Assembly: GCA_000151295.1 (NCBI GenBank)
Contig: GG745367.1
Span: 268,047 to 296,792 of the forward strand
DNA: 28,746 nt
Origin: Allomyces macrogynus ATCC 38327
Lineage: Eukaryota > Blastocladiomycota > Blastocladiomycetes > Blastocladiales > Blastocladiaceae
Direction of reading: 5' to 3'
Shown here in pieces: positions 9,661 through 19,440 of this stretch. How positions within the stretch are numbered: position 1 is the stretch's first letter; every line of letters begins with the position of its first letter. The notes under the pieces were generated by a model, which was not told the origin of the DNA, made no database searches, and was given only the letters and a program-made list of their open reading frames with translations. The position numbers and the translations under genes were made by a program.

Positions 9661-10611
9661 ATGTTCAAGAAAGCCGGCGCCGCCGCCAAAAAGAACCTGC
9701 GCAAGCGCGCCGACGCCCCGACGCCGACCACCACCTCGTCTTCACCAGCGCCCTCCGACCGTAAGCACACCAACGACAGCGACGACGACGACGATACAAC
9801 CGCTCTCGACGCCCTTCGCCCAACCAAGAAGCCGCGCACCGGCGCCACCTTGGCCGAACCAACGCTCGCGGACCTCTCGAAACTCGTGCGCGCGTCGTCC
9901 AAATCGACCGCGCCGAAATCCACGGCCGACTTGCACGTCACCTACACGAGTTCCACGTCCACTTCCGCGCGCGACGACGCGACGCGCACGATCGAGGCCG
10001 ACACGCGCGCCACGCCCGTACGGAGTACCGGCGGGACCGTGGGCCGTGGCGGGAAACCCGTCGGACCACAACGCGCGGCCGCGCACTTGCGCGTAACGTG
10101 CCGGTTCGATTACCAGCCCGACGTGTGCAAGGACTACAAGCAAACGGGCTTTTGCGGGTACGGCGACTCGTGTATTTACCTGCACGACCGCGGCGATTAC
10201 AAGCAAGGTTGGCAGCTCGATGCCGATTGGGATAACCAGCAGAAGGAGCGGAAAGCCGCGGCGGAACGCGCTGCGAAAGAGGCCGATTTCGAAGAAGAGG
10301 TGGTCGAGGAAGTGGTCGATGAGGACGACCAGTTGCCGTTTGCCTGTTTTATTTGCCGCAATGCCTTCGAGGACCCGATTGTCACCAAGTGCGGGCATTA
10401 TTTCTGCGAGGCCTGTGCGATGAAACGGTACCGCGATAAGCAGCCGACGTGCGCCGTGTGCGCGAAACCGACCATGGGCCTGTTCAAGCCCGCCAAGGAC
10501 CTGGTCGTGAAGATCAAGGAACGCGACGCGCGCATGAAGCAGGCCGAGCAGGAGGCGCAAGAGGCGCGGGAGCGGGCTCTCGCTGAGCAGCTCAGCGATG
10601 ACGACGAGTGA
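9661..10611 (+). CDS. CWC24: Cwc24/RNF113-like CCCH and RING splicing factor
   Basis: A single-exon gene of 316 aa. A basic N-terminus (FKKAGAAAKKNLRKR) leads to a Ser/Thr/Asp-rich region. A CCCH zinc finger starts at residue 156 (C-x8-C-x5-C-x3-H, CKDYKQTGFCGYGDSC then IYLH), and a C3HC4 RING starts at residue 229 (CFIC, CGHYFCEAC, CAVC). An acidic, charged helix follows to the C-terminus. This order and the KDYKQTGFCGYGDSCIYLHDR signature are diagnostic of the Cwc24/RNF113 family, a spliceosome component of the B-act stage that also has RING E3 ligase character. Length fits the family. The frame is open further upstream, but the Met at 9661 is the first that gives the family's usual basic N-terminus. 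This gene has no intron, unlike most neighbours. Confidence 0.92.
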   Translation: MFKKAGAAAKKNLRKRADAPTPTTTSSSPAPSDRKHTNDSDDDDDTTALDALRPTKKPRTGATLAEPTLADLSKLVRASSKSTAPKSTADLHVTYTSSTSTSARDDATRTIEADTRATPVRSTGGTVGRGGKPVGPQRAAAHLRVTCRFDYQPDVCKDYKQTGFCGYGDSCIYLHDRGDYKQGWQLDADWDNQQKERKAAAERAAKEADFEEEVVEEVVDEDDQLPFACFICRNAFEDPIVTKCGHYFCEACAMKRYRDKQPTCAVCAKPTMGLFKPAKDLVVKIKERDARMKQAEQEAQEARERALAEQLSDDDE

Positions 10612-10669
10612 CGGTTGGCTCGTTTTGTTGGGTGTGGTCAAAATACAAGCCGTCCGATATCGTGTCTAT

Positions 10670-10671
<2 letters not shown>

Positions 10672-10711
<40 letters not shown>
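10672..10711. repeat. Uninterrupted 40-nt T run
   Basis: Forty consecutive T residues on the plus strand lie 60 bp after the Cwc24-like stop codon. Read on the minus strand it is an A40 that follows the stop of the orphan exon (10885-10721) by only nine bases. It may be a poly(A) relic of retroposition, a nucleosome-excluding terminator tract, or an expanded homopolymer. Its exact length in an assembly is unreliable. Confidence 0.9.
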
Positions 10712-10712
<1 letters not shown>

Positions 10713-10720
10713 GCCGCATG

Positions 10721-10885
10721 TCAACCGCGACTCTTCGCAAACTTGCCTACAACGTTGGGACCGATCAAGTTCACCTTGGAGCCGGCACGCGCGGCTTTCA
10801 TTTCCACGTTTATGGCCAAGGCCGAATCCGTCACGCACAGCCAAGGCCTGACTGCAGCCAAGGTGTACTCAATGCTTGCATCCTG
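10721..10885 (-). pseudogene. Orphan terminal exon / truncated gene 3' end
   Basis: A 55-codon minus-strand segment begins after a good acceptor (gtgttcacag) and ends at a TGA. Its peptide (for example TDSALAINVEMKAARAGSK and VNLIGPNVVGKFAKSRG) has ordinary composition, and most of its DNA keeps the CpG-rich character of real genes here. Immediately upstream (plus 10890 onward) the sequence becomes CpG-poor and I can find no partner exon in the right phase. I read it as the surviving last exon of a gene whose body is lost or degraded. The family is not recognised. Alternatively, it is the last exon of the F-box-like gene joined over a roughly 600-nt intron, but I found no good in-phase donor. 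Confidence 0.4.
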
Positions 10886-10889
10886 CTGT

Positions 10890-11540
10890 GAACACAAATG
10901 ACACACAGCATAGTGTTCCTGGGAACTGGCTGATGAGCCCCTCTTGTCCACCAAGAAGAGCAAGTCACTGGGCATGCCAGTCACTGCTCACCCAGCTGAG
11001 CCATTGTCAGTGGACTTGATGCCAGGTTTGATGGTGGTGGGCCTGCAGATGGCTGTGGCACCTGTCTCCTACCTGTCATTGACAACACTGCCGTTCTCAA
11101 TGCTGTCTGCAGTGGCACACATTGTGCTGGCGCTACCAGTCTTGATGGGGTGGGTCCTCCACTAGGTCCTCTGGCATTTTCCATCATGTTGATGGTTGTG
11201 GCGCCTGTCAATGCGCCCATCTCCCGCCCATCGTCAGCATCCTTATTGACTGTCTCATACCTGCCTCACATTGTGCTGACGTGGGCGGTCTTGTTGAAAG
11301 GGTCTCCAGTGCAGTTCAAGGCCACCACTAGCGACACAGCTGAGGCTGATTCAGCGTTGTATTTCATGCTCCACTACAGGGTGGGGCTCACTGATGAAAT
11401 TTGTTGCTGCAAGTTGCCTTGCCCTTCACCAAAACTTCGTCAAGGACATTGCGTGGCATATTGTTGCAGACAAGAACAATTTGTGGAGACCAATTCAGCA
11501 CATAGTCTTTTGCATCACCAGGTCATCCCACCAGACCAAG
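10890..11540. other. CpG-poor degenerate segment with internal duplication
   Basis: CpG is nearly absent here (none from about 10885 to 11091 and about a dozen in the whole segment), while TG and CA are abundant; the flanking genes are packed with CpG. All six frames are broken. Two diverged copies of a roughly 145-bp unit are visible: gatggctgtggcacctgtc at 11048 against gatggttgtggcgcctgtc at 11191, and cacattgtgctgg at 11118 against cacattgtgctga at 11267. This looks like an old repeat decayed through cytosine-methylation-type mutation. The parent element is not recognised. Confidence 0.6.
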
Positions 11541-12598
11541 TGCCCGCACCGCGCTCCATCCATCAAGTCTCTTCCGTATAGCCGCGCCCACAACTTGCTC
11601 GTCTGCGTGAGGCTCCAGTTAAAGCTGCGCTTGCAGATCTGATAGTTCGCGACGCGCATCTTGCCGTTCGGGTAGATCTCCGCGGTCATCGTCGACACTT
11701 CCGTCAAGTCAGGGTCCGGCACGACGAGCACGACCTGACACGGCGTCACCGAGACGGGCAGCCGCAACGTCAGTTGCGCGACGGACCGCGGAATCGCGGC
11801 AAAAATGGCCTTCTTGGTCGCGTTCTTGCCCGGCGACCTGGCGTAGAGCGTAAACGCGCGCAGGTTGACGAGCAACTCGAGCAGCTTGACCAAGTAGATG
11901 TCGCCGGTCCATGTCGAGCTCGAGCGACCGTAATGCCAGCGCGAGCACTTTTGGCCCACCGGTTCGTGTTGCGTGTCGAAGCGTACCCGCCCAGGTTCGC
12001 GCACAGCACCCTGAGGCGAGAGTACCGTGTCAACCGAGCACGGCACGTCGCCCTCGATCGCGAAATGGTGCATCACGTGCCGGTCAATTGGGAGTAGCGA
12101 CGTCCACGGCACGGTTGTCAGACCACCCGCCGGCTCGACGGTCGGCGCGTCGAGCACGAGCCACGCGCGGTCCTTGTTTGAGTGAATCGCGTGCAACGGC
12201 AGGAGAAACGCCAACTCGAACGACTTGGGCCGCTTGGTGTGACCCGTGTAGAGCGACGTGGCGTGCGCAATGATCGCCCGCTTCTGTGCTGGATCCGGCC
12301 GGTCGCTGCCGCCTGTGAGCTTGTGCTGGTCGGCCTTTTAAGTGCCAATGATTAGCGCAAACGTGTGCGCGTGCCGGATCGCTGCGTCAATCGCAGGCAT
12401 GTAGGTTGCGCGGGCGGCACGCGCGACCGCCAGTTCGCTCGACAGGTCGAGGAGGAGCACGTAGCCGCAAACGGCAGCGAGGATTTCGCGCGGCAGGGAG
12501 AGGAGCGAGGCCTTGGGCACGACGTAGCCCGCCATCAGCTTGGTGCGCCGCGCACGCGTGACAACGGTGGGCGGGATAAGGTCGAGAACGGTGGACAT
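11495..12598 (-). CDS. F-box-like protein, hypothetical
   Basis: The frame is open from 12598 to 11495 except for one TAA at 12338-12340. A 57-nt GT-AG intron (12362-12306) removes that stop and keeps the frame, giving exons 12598-12363 and 12305-11495 and 348 aa. Residues about 30-75 fit an F-box pattern (SLPREILAAVCGYVLLLDLSSE, then ARAARATYMPAID). F-box proteins normally bind Skp1 in SCF ubiquitin ligases. The rest is a mixed alpha/beta-looking region without a domain I recognise (WLVLDAPTVEP, GDIYLVKLLELLVNLRAFTLY, TAEIYPNGKMRVANYQICK). The last 20-30 codons run into a CpG-poor degenerate segment and may not be original. The donor gttt is unusual, so a true in-frame stop and pseudogene status cannot be excluded. 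Confidence 0.6.
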
Positions 12599-14036
12599 GG
12601 TGGACAGGAAGTGGAGAATTGTTCGTGTTGATCATGGAGCTGTTGATCAGGATCAGCTGTCGGTGACGACGACAAGGAGGCGAGTGCGAGGAGTCGGGTC
12701 GTGGATCAGCAGCAAGACGAGGACGAGCTTGTGCGGGGAGAAGACGTGAAGAGCGGCCCAGGAGCCGCAAGCTCATGGGCGAGCAACCAGACGCAAGTGG
12801 TGCGCACAGCGCCTTTGATCGTTTCAGAAAGCAAGCCAAGAGCAAGGGCGTCTGGGCGTTGGATTAGACGTCCTACACGACCCTATCGACGTCACATGCA
12901 TCTGTGGCGTTGTTCTCGCCTTGCCTTCTGCCTTGTTGGGTGACGTCGCAGGGCGCGGACAATCGGAGAGCACGCGGATTTGGAACAACGGCGCACTGTT
13001 TCGGCCAAATTTCCAGGTGGGTGGGAAGGGTTTGGCGATCTCAGTCATGGGATGGCGCCAAATCCTTCTTGCTGCTGGTCTTGGCGATCTATGATCTGTG
13101 CGCGTGCAAATGTATAAATAAATGTTGATTTCTGTGAAAATCTGCAGAGCAGCAATTTTGTCCAATCCCAATCCAAGCGCCTGCAAAGTCTGGCTGGCCG
13201 GCAATTCGCTAAATCCAGTACAGCGCCATGAGAATCCGCCACATCCACCATGGAGGCCATAGCCCAGGACCAGGGTTTGGAATGGCCATTCATTGACAAT
13301 CTTGTACTTGGCTCCACGATCACTACTGATCGTTTCAGCTTTGCTGGTACATGGCACTATACTTATCAGCCCTGTCGGTTCGCGACAGGAAATTTTTATT
13401 CGTAACGTCCGAGCGCTCGACATCCTAGCTGGGATTCGAGAGGACTGGGATTCCACGCTGCACGACTTTTCGCCAAGGTCTTTTGCATGCGTTTGTGGCG
13501 AGCGACGCGTTCTGCGCAGTTCTGCGCAGAAAGTCTTGCTTTTCCGGGAGCTCATCCAGCACCCGATGACTTCTGTTGCCACTCTTTTGTTTTGAGCCAT
13601 GCAATTTATCTCGTTCTGCAAATCCGCTCCACCATCAAAGTGCTAGACTTGCTTCGCTCTGCTCATCATGGCTGCTTCTTGCTGCGTCTTCTCTCGTCCT
13701 CCACTCTTTGCTGTCGCCGTTTGCTCGCGCGGGTTGCTACAAGCACCAGACTGCCCGCAACGCGCCGGCCGGGCTGGACCCCGCCGCCTCTGCGCAGTCG
13801 TACCAGCTCGTTATACCACGACCAGCAACCGCGCGCACATCAACCCGCCATCAGCGGGCCCAGGCTTACGAGCCGTCAAGTTTACTCGATCTCACAATTG
13901 TTGGTCGCCAACGAACTGCACGAACGTCCAGAACACCTTGCCGTCGCCACCCGCCGCGCTTGTGTGACGCTCTCGTACGACCTGATCCGCCCGCACCATA
14001 CTCGCCACCGTCGCCAGCACGCCCAAACCTTTCGTC
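12599..14036. promoter_or_regulatory. 1.4-kb divergent intergenic region
   Basis: This lies between the F-box-like gene (minus) and the OPT gene (plus). The part from about 12950 to 13600 is clearly less GC-rich than the genes and includes a tataaata at 13113-13120 and a 10-bp tandem duplication (ttctgcgcag twice, about 13510-13530). A 265-codon open frame on the minus strand (13621-12824) shows no recognisable domain, no family resemblance and no gene-like codon bias; I do not call it. The 400 bp before the OPT start are CT- and CG-rich and probably contain its promoter and leader. Confidence 0.45.
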
Positions 14037-17000
14037 ATGTCCTCATTGTCGGGTTCCTCGAATTATCCACCCGGATTCCGGCCCGGCGCGCGACGCCCTT
14101 CTGCGACCGAGCTCGCGCAGTACCCTGGCAAACCTGCGTCGCCGCCCAAGTCGGCACTGCCCGCTACGCCGCGCGTGCGGCTCCCGACCACCGGCGCGAC
14201 GCAAGTCTACGTTGCGCCCGATGCGCTGCAGCGCGCCGTGTCGGCGTCGGATCGTCAACGTCGCGACCCGCTTGAGGGCAGCGTTCTGTCGGCCACGTCG
14301 TACGCTGCGTCAGGGATCAGCTCGGCTGCGCTTGCAGCGATGCAGGCCGGTGCCGCGGTCGCGAATCGGCCGTCGCCGCCGCCGCCGCGCAGCGCCACGA
14401 GTAGTTTGGCCACGGCGCCCGCGGCCAAGGCGCAAGCCGCCGAGGAGTTGTGGCGAACCACGACCGGGTCACGCGGCTGGAGCAGCACCGTCGCGGGTAG
14501 TACAACGGGCAGCGCCACGACTCACCAACAGCACCAGCAGCAGCAGCAGGGCGACGCCAGCGAACCGTGGAACCAACCGGTCCAGTGGAACTACCCTGAT
14601 GGGCACCAGTCGATTGCGCGCGGAACGGCGCCGCCGCGCGTCGACACGAGCCGTGCCGAGCCCATGCCGCCGACGCGCACCTACGCGGGCCCCAACAGCA
14701 CGCCGTCGCCGTACGACGCGCAGCAGCAGCAAGAGCAGCAGCAGCAGCAGCCCTACCAGCAGGCGTACCAGACGAAGCAGCAGCTGGCGCAGCCGCACCT
14801 GCAGGCGCAGGACAGCAAGTACTGGCCGTCGTCGCCGCAGGGCCCGTACCCCCCTTCGGCCGCGAGCGGCGATGCCTACTACCAGGCGCCGCCACCGCCG
14901 GGCCGTGGTGGACCCGTCGTGCACAACCTCGACGATACGGGTCGCGTTGAGACCTACGATCTGTCATACGACATTTACCAGAGCTACACGCGGCCGCACG
15001 AGGAAAAGATGCGTCCCCTTGGCAGCCAGAACATTGATCCGGCGACACTCGCGCAGTTGACCACGTCGGGCAACACCGAGTCGAACCCGCGCACGGGCTA
15101 CGTGGTCGACGAGGACTTTGATCGCATGGTCCAGGAGATTGTGCCGGTCACGGACCACCCGGAGACGCCGTCGCTCACGATTCGCGTGTGGATTCTCGGC
15201 ACCTTCTTTTGCGTGATTCTCGCCTTCGCGAACCAGGTGTTCAGTTTCCGCACCAACTGTACGTGCGCATGTACCTGCGAATCAGTCCGGCCTCGTATGA
15301 CTGACACGCACCTTGCCACTGACCAGACTTTTCCGTCACCAACTACGTCGCCATTTTGCTTGCGTTCCCACTCGGCAAGGCCATGGCAAAGTGGATGCCG
15401 CGTTACCAGTGGCGCGCGTTTGGGTTTGTCATGATCGACACGAACCCGGGGCCCTTTACGGTCAAGGAACACGTCCTCATTGGCATTTTCGGTGTGTTTT
15501 TCCGCGTCCACTGACGCATCACGATCCGCCGACTCAACGGACTGCAATTTCATAGGCTCGACGGGCGCAGCTGGCGTCTATGGCACCGAAAATTTGATTA
15601 CGGTAAAACACTTTCATTCGCGCTTTTCTCGCACTTTCCTCGAGTTCACGTTCCCATTCTGATCCCAACTGATCCTTACAACGCTCCCACAGCAAAAAGT
15701 GTTCTACGGCACGGAAATCGGCCACCTATCGAGCATTTTCTTCCTTCTCTCGACGTCGCTGATTGGGTTCGGGCTCGCCGGCACGATGCGCCGTCTCGTC
15801 ATTCGGCCGCGGCAAATGCTCTGGCCGTCGGTACTGCCGCTCGTTTCGCTCTACTCGGCGTTCTTCAGTCTGTCCGTCAAGGCGCTCCAGTCTTCCAACA
15901 ACGCGAGCGACGCAGCTAGCAGCACGGGTTACCCGAGTACTGGCCGCCCGACCAAGCCGAAAAAGCACATGAGCCGGATTCTCGTGTTTGCGATTGGTGC
16001 GCTGGGCATGGGCGTCTGGCAACTCATTGGACCCGGTTTTCTCGCACCGATGCTCGGCTACCTGCCGCTGCTCTGCTGGTTCGCGCCCAAGTCGAACAAC
16101 CTGCTGCAGCTGTGGGGGTCGCCCAACGGCGGCGCCGGCATCTTGTCGCTGACGCTCGACTGGACGGTCGTGTCGTCAAATTTGCCCATGTCGATTCCGC
16201 TGTGGTCGACGGTACGACCTCTCTCTTGCTCGTCCGGATTGGATGTCATCGTTTCCTGCTTACCTTTCCGCTCGCTCGTAGGTCAACATCTTTGTCGGCA
16301 ACTTGCTCACGATGTGGATTCTTGCCCCGATCTCGGACACGCAAGGGTGGTGGGGAATCACCAACTTGCCGATCAACACGGCCTCGCTCCAGACCGCCAA
16401 GGGCAAGGTGAACGCGTCCGAGCTCGTCACCAACAACCAGCTCGACTTGGCCAAGTACCAGGAAAAGGGCCAACTCTACCTAAGCCCAACATTCGCGTGG
16501 TCGTACATGGGCAGCATGGCCACGTTCACGTCGGCCATCTCGCACACGATCGTGTGGTACGGCAAGGACACGGTGCGCCGCATTCGCGATTGGCGCAACG
16601 ACCGTGACTCGGACAACGATATTCATTGCCAGCTCATTGACGTGTACCCGGAGGTGCGTCCTCTCTCATACTTTCACGATCCGTGCCCGCTCTACATGGT
16701 TCTTGGGCTCACTCTCCACATTTCTTCTTGACTTGCGTAGGTGCCCATGCTGGTTTACGTCGGCATTTTCGTCGGCATGGCCGTGGTCGTAGCCCTCGTG
16801 TGCCAGTTATCGGCCATTGAAATGCCGTTATGGGCGACGGCCTTGTCGCTTGCTGTGGCCGTGCTGGGCACGCCCGCTATTGCTGTTGTCATGGCGACCA
16901 CGGGCTCGATGCTCTACCTCAACGTCGTTTCCGAGTTTATTATTGGCCTGATTCTGGTACGATCCCGCGTTTTTTTTGTTGTTTGAAGCGCCCGTTTTTC

Positions 17001-18131
17001 CATTCCCAACTCATTTGTGCTCGCGATGTTCCCAATTTCGTAGCCCGGCTCGCCCGTCGTCATGATGTCGTTCAAGACGCTTGTACGCTTTTCCGCTCAC
17101 GTCACTTCCTCTCTGATTGACGCGACTAAAACTGATGGCTCCTCTACCCGACGCAATCTAGGCCGTGACTGTCTCGCAGCAAGCGCTGATTCTCCTCGGC
17201 GACCTCAAGCTCGGGCACTACCTCAAGATTCCGCCGCGCCACATTTGGTGGGCGCAAGTCGTGTCGCAGGTGCTCGCCGTGTTTTCGTCTTACGCATCGA
17301 TGCTGTGGTGGCTTGGCAACCCGGAACATGAAGTGTGGATGAGGAAACACTCGCACGAGGACAAGTTGACGGGTATCGGCGCCGACTGGAATGGCAATAG
17401 TCATGCGATCTACTACACGGGTACGTTTCGAGTGAACCTTTTCTGGTTCGAATCGATGTTGCGAACGCACAAACTGACGCGGTGACTTGCTTTTTGTTTG
17501 TAGCGAGTCTTGTGTGGGGTGCCATCGGGCCCATGCGGTTCTTCTTCGAATCGAGCGTACGCGATTTCCTTCCCTTGCACGTCCCATCCACTGAGTAACA
17601 TGTGTGCTCTCCACCCGCTCTAGTACGCGCCGCTCATCTACGGTGGGTTTGCGCTTGGTCTCGTGGTCCCCGTCTTTTTCAAGCTGTGCCATAAGTTTTT
17701 TGGCGGCATCTTGCCATTCCACCTGATCCAAGGACCTCTTCTCTTCTCGCTGTCGTCGCCCGGCGGTAACCAGTCGTTCACGTTTACGAGCATGGTTGTG
17801 GCCCTCGTTTTCCAAGGGTGGCTGTACCGGTCGCAGCCCGGGTGGTGGAAGCGGTGCGTTAGGCCCCTTCCTTTTGCCTTCACTAAAGCGCGATCGGCTC
17901 ACATTACTTGCGCTCCTTAGCTACAACTACGTTCTCGCGTCGAGCTTTGACGTTGGGTCGGCGATCGTGTCGCTGCTCATCATTGGCGTCTTTGGATCGT
18001 ACAACGTGATTGCGCCGACGTGGTTCCTGAACCCCAGCTCCGACCCTGACCCGGACGCGTACACGGCCACGTACGGCCCGTCAGGTGATTGGTGCCTGTA
18101 CACGCCGCCGAAGCAGAAGCTCGTCTCATAA
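14037..18131 (+). CDS. OPT: OPT family oligopeptide transporter
   Basis: Eleven exons join in frame to 1110 aa: 14037-15258, 15327-15491, 15556-15602, 15693-16211, 16282-16653, 16741-16956, 17044-17082, 17162-17420, 17504-17556, 17624-17853 and 17921-18131. After a disordered N-terminus of about 370 residues with poly-Gln tracts (residues about 160-250) comes a polytopic membrane core. Family hallmarks are IDTNPGPFTVKEHVLIGIFG (the NPG motif), SDTQGWWGITN, SPTFAWSYMGSM and LGDLKLGHYLKIPPR (the KIPPR motif), plus the C-terminal YNYVLASSFDVGSAI. OPT proteins are proton-coupled importers of short peptides or glutathione-like compounds in the plasma membrane; the substrate is unknown. The seventh exon is only 39 nt. 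The core has the usual family length; the N-terminal extension is unusually long. Confidence 0.95.
14527..14792 (+). repeat. CAG/CAA-rich tract coding poly-Gln
   Basis: Clusters of CAG and CAA codons in the first OPT exon (near 14527-14550 and 14715-14790) encode interrupted glutamine runs such as QQQQEQQQQQ. They sit in the disordered N-terminal extension before the membrane core. Such tracts commonly vary in length between strains. Confidence 0.75.
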
Positions 18132-18890
18132 TGACCCTTTTGCGTTCCATCTTCGTCATCGTCGTCATCGACTCGTTTCGTGGCAGTGTGATGTGCCTGC
18201 GCGCTGGCCTCGTCGTTTGTTCGGCGCCTGAGCGCTGCCTAGTGTTGTTTTCTGTTGTTGGTGTTGCGCATCGCTGTTCGCGCTCATTCCGTATTTCTTT
18301 TTGTCGTAGATATTGGCTGCGGAGAGCACCTTCCCCGCTTTTTGATCCGTTTTTGTGTCCCCGCGCCATCTCCTCCTCCCTTTCTCTCTGTTCACTCCAC
18401 TTGCCATCTCGCGTTCCTTCGGTTCGACGGGATCCGCGATGCCTCGCTCCTCTCTCGCTCCATTTTGCCTGCGCGGTCTCCAGGAAAAGAATCCCGTTGC
18501 CATTCACGATCCAAGCGCCGAAGTTGTGCGCGTTGCCGCCCGCATGGCCGCGTTGGTGCACAATCGTCGCGCAACGCGAGCGCGAGTGCGTGCCTCCAGC
18601 TGTATTTTTTTGGGGCGCACACGTCGAACCCGCTGTTGGCCAACGCTCCCATTCCGCACCGACCGAGACGACATTTGACGGTGCATGTCGTGGCGACTTG
18701 CGATTCGCGATGAAATGGCACACGCCTTGGCCAATGGTGAGACAGTGTCTCGCAGCACAACCAGTGTTCAAGGGTCGGAGCCTCTCGGCTGTCTCCTTCG
18801 TTGGGATAATTTTACTTCTTAGAAATTACACCAAAATGGGAAAAAATTGTTGGGGTGACATGCACGCCACTGCCGCCGCCTAATTCTTAC
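18132..18890. other. OPT 3' flank, no gene seen
   Basis: About 760 bp after the OPT stop carry pyrimidine-rich stretches (ctcctccctttctctctg near 18370) and an AT-rich end near 18810-18850. The long minus-strand open frame (18771-17980) overlaps the OPT exon antisense and has no recognisable domain, so I do not call it. Confidence 0.5.
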
Positions 18891-19082
18891 TGCATTTAAA
18901 AAAGTTCAAGATTTTTCGTGCTCCACCTCAGAAAATACCACAGCCAAGACATGATTAATAGGAGGAGATAGAGAGCAAAAAACTGGAAGACCAAGAGACT
19001 TGAAGCCTTAGAAAGTTGAGGACTAGGTGATAAAAATCGCACATAGCCTCACCCCACCCCCCCTCCAGTGGAGCCCACAGCC

Positions 19083-19440
19083 CAGCTGGGATCTGTTGTC
19101 ACTGACTGATGCAGTGGATGTTGGAGGCCCTCCACGCTGGCATGACCCAGTGCGGGGCAATGTGTCAATGATGACCGTGATTGAAGGAAAGATAAAGGGC
19201 CTTGCCAGAGACACCATGCACATGCACACACAGCCTGCCCCACCAACCTCTCTCCAGCAGCTGCTCAGACCCTTTTGGCCCAAAATCCAGCTGGGATTCA
19301 TTGTCACGAGTGATGATGGATGCGGTATATGTTGGTAGCCCCCTGCACTGGTCTCGAATCAGTCTGGACCAATAAGTGTGGGGTTGTGCATCAATGACAA
19401 CTATGATTGAAGGAAAGAGAAAGGGCCCTGCCAACAGCGT
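19083..19440. repeat. Diverged direct duplication, about 206-bp offset
   Basis: A block beginning cagctgggatctgttgtcac at 19083 is repeated in diverged form from 19289 (cagctgggattcattgtcac). The copies also share gattgaaggaaagataaagg against gattgaaggaaagagaaagg. The second copy runs straight into the fidgetin-like pseudogene, so the duplicated unit is probably its upstream part or a repeat beside it. The block is CpG-poor and has no intact frame. Confidence 0.65.

Noticed and set aside
11390..11642. Possible transposase or reverse transcriptase fragment in the CpG-poor segment
   Set aside because: Short peptides such as DIAWHIVADKNNLWRPI look protein-like, but no catalytic motif or ordered set of motifs could be found.
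12824..13621. 265-codon minus-strand open frame in a less GC-rich region
   Set aside because: Its length is notable for that composition, but the peptide shows no recognisable motif, no partner exons and no gene-like codon preference. It stays an open possibility for a search.
13576..15060. 494-codon plus-strand open frame overlapping the OPT start
   Set aside because: It is an Arg/Ser-rich frameshifted shadow of the OPT first exon.
17980..18771. 263-codon minus-strand open frame downstream of OPT
   Set aside because: It overlaps the last OPT exon antisense and is Arg/Glu/Ser-rich without a domain.
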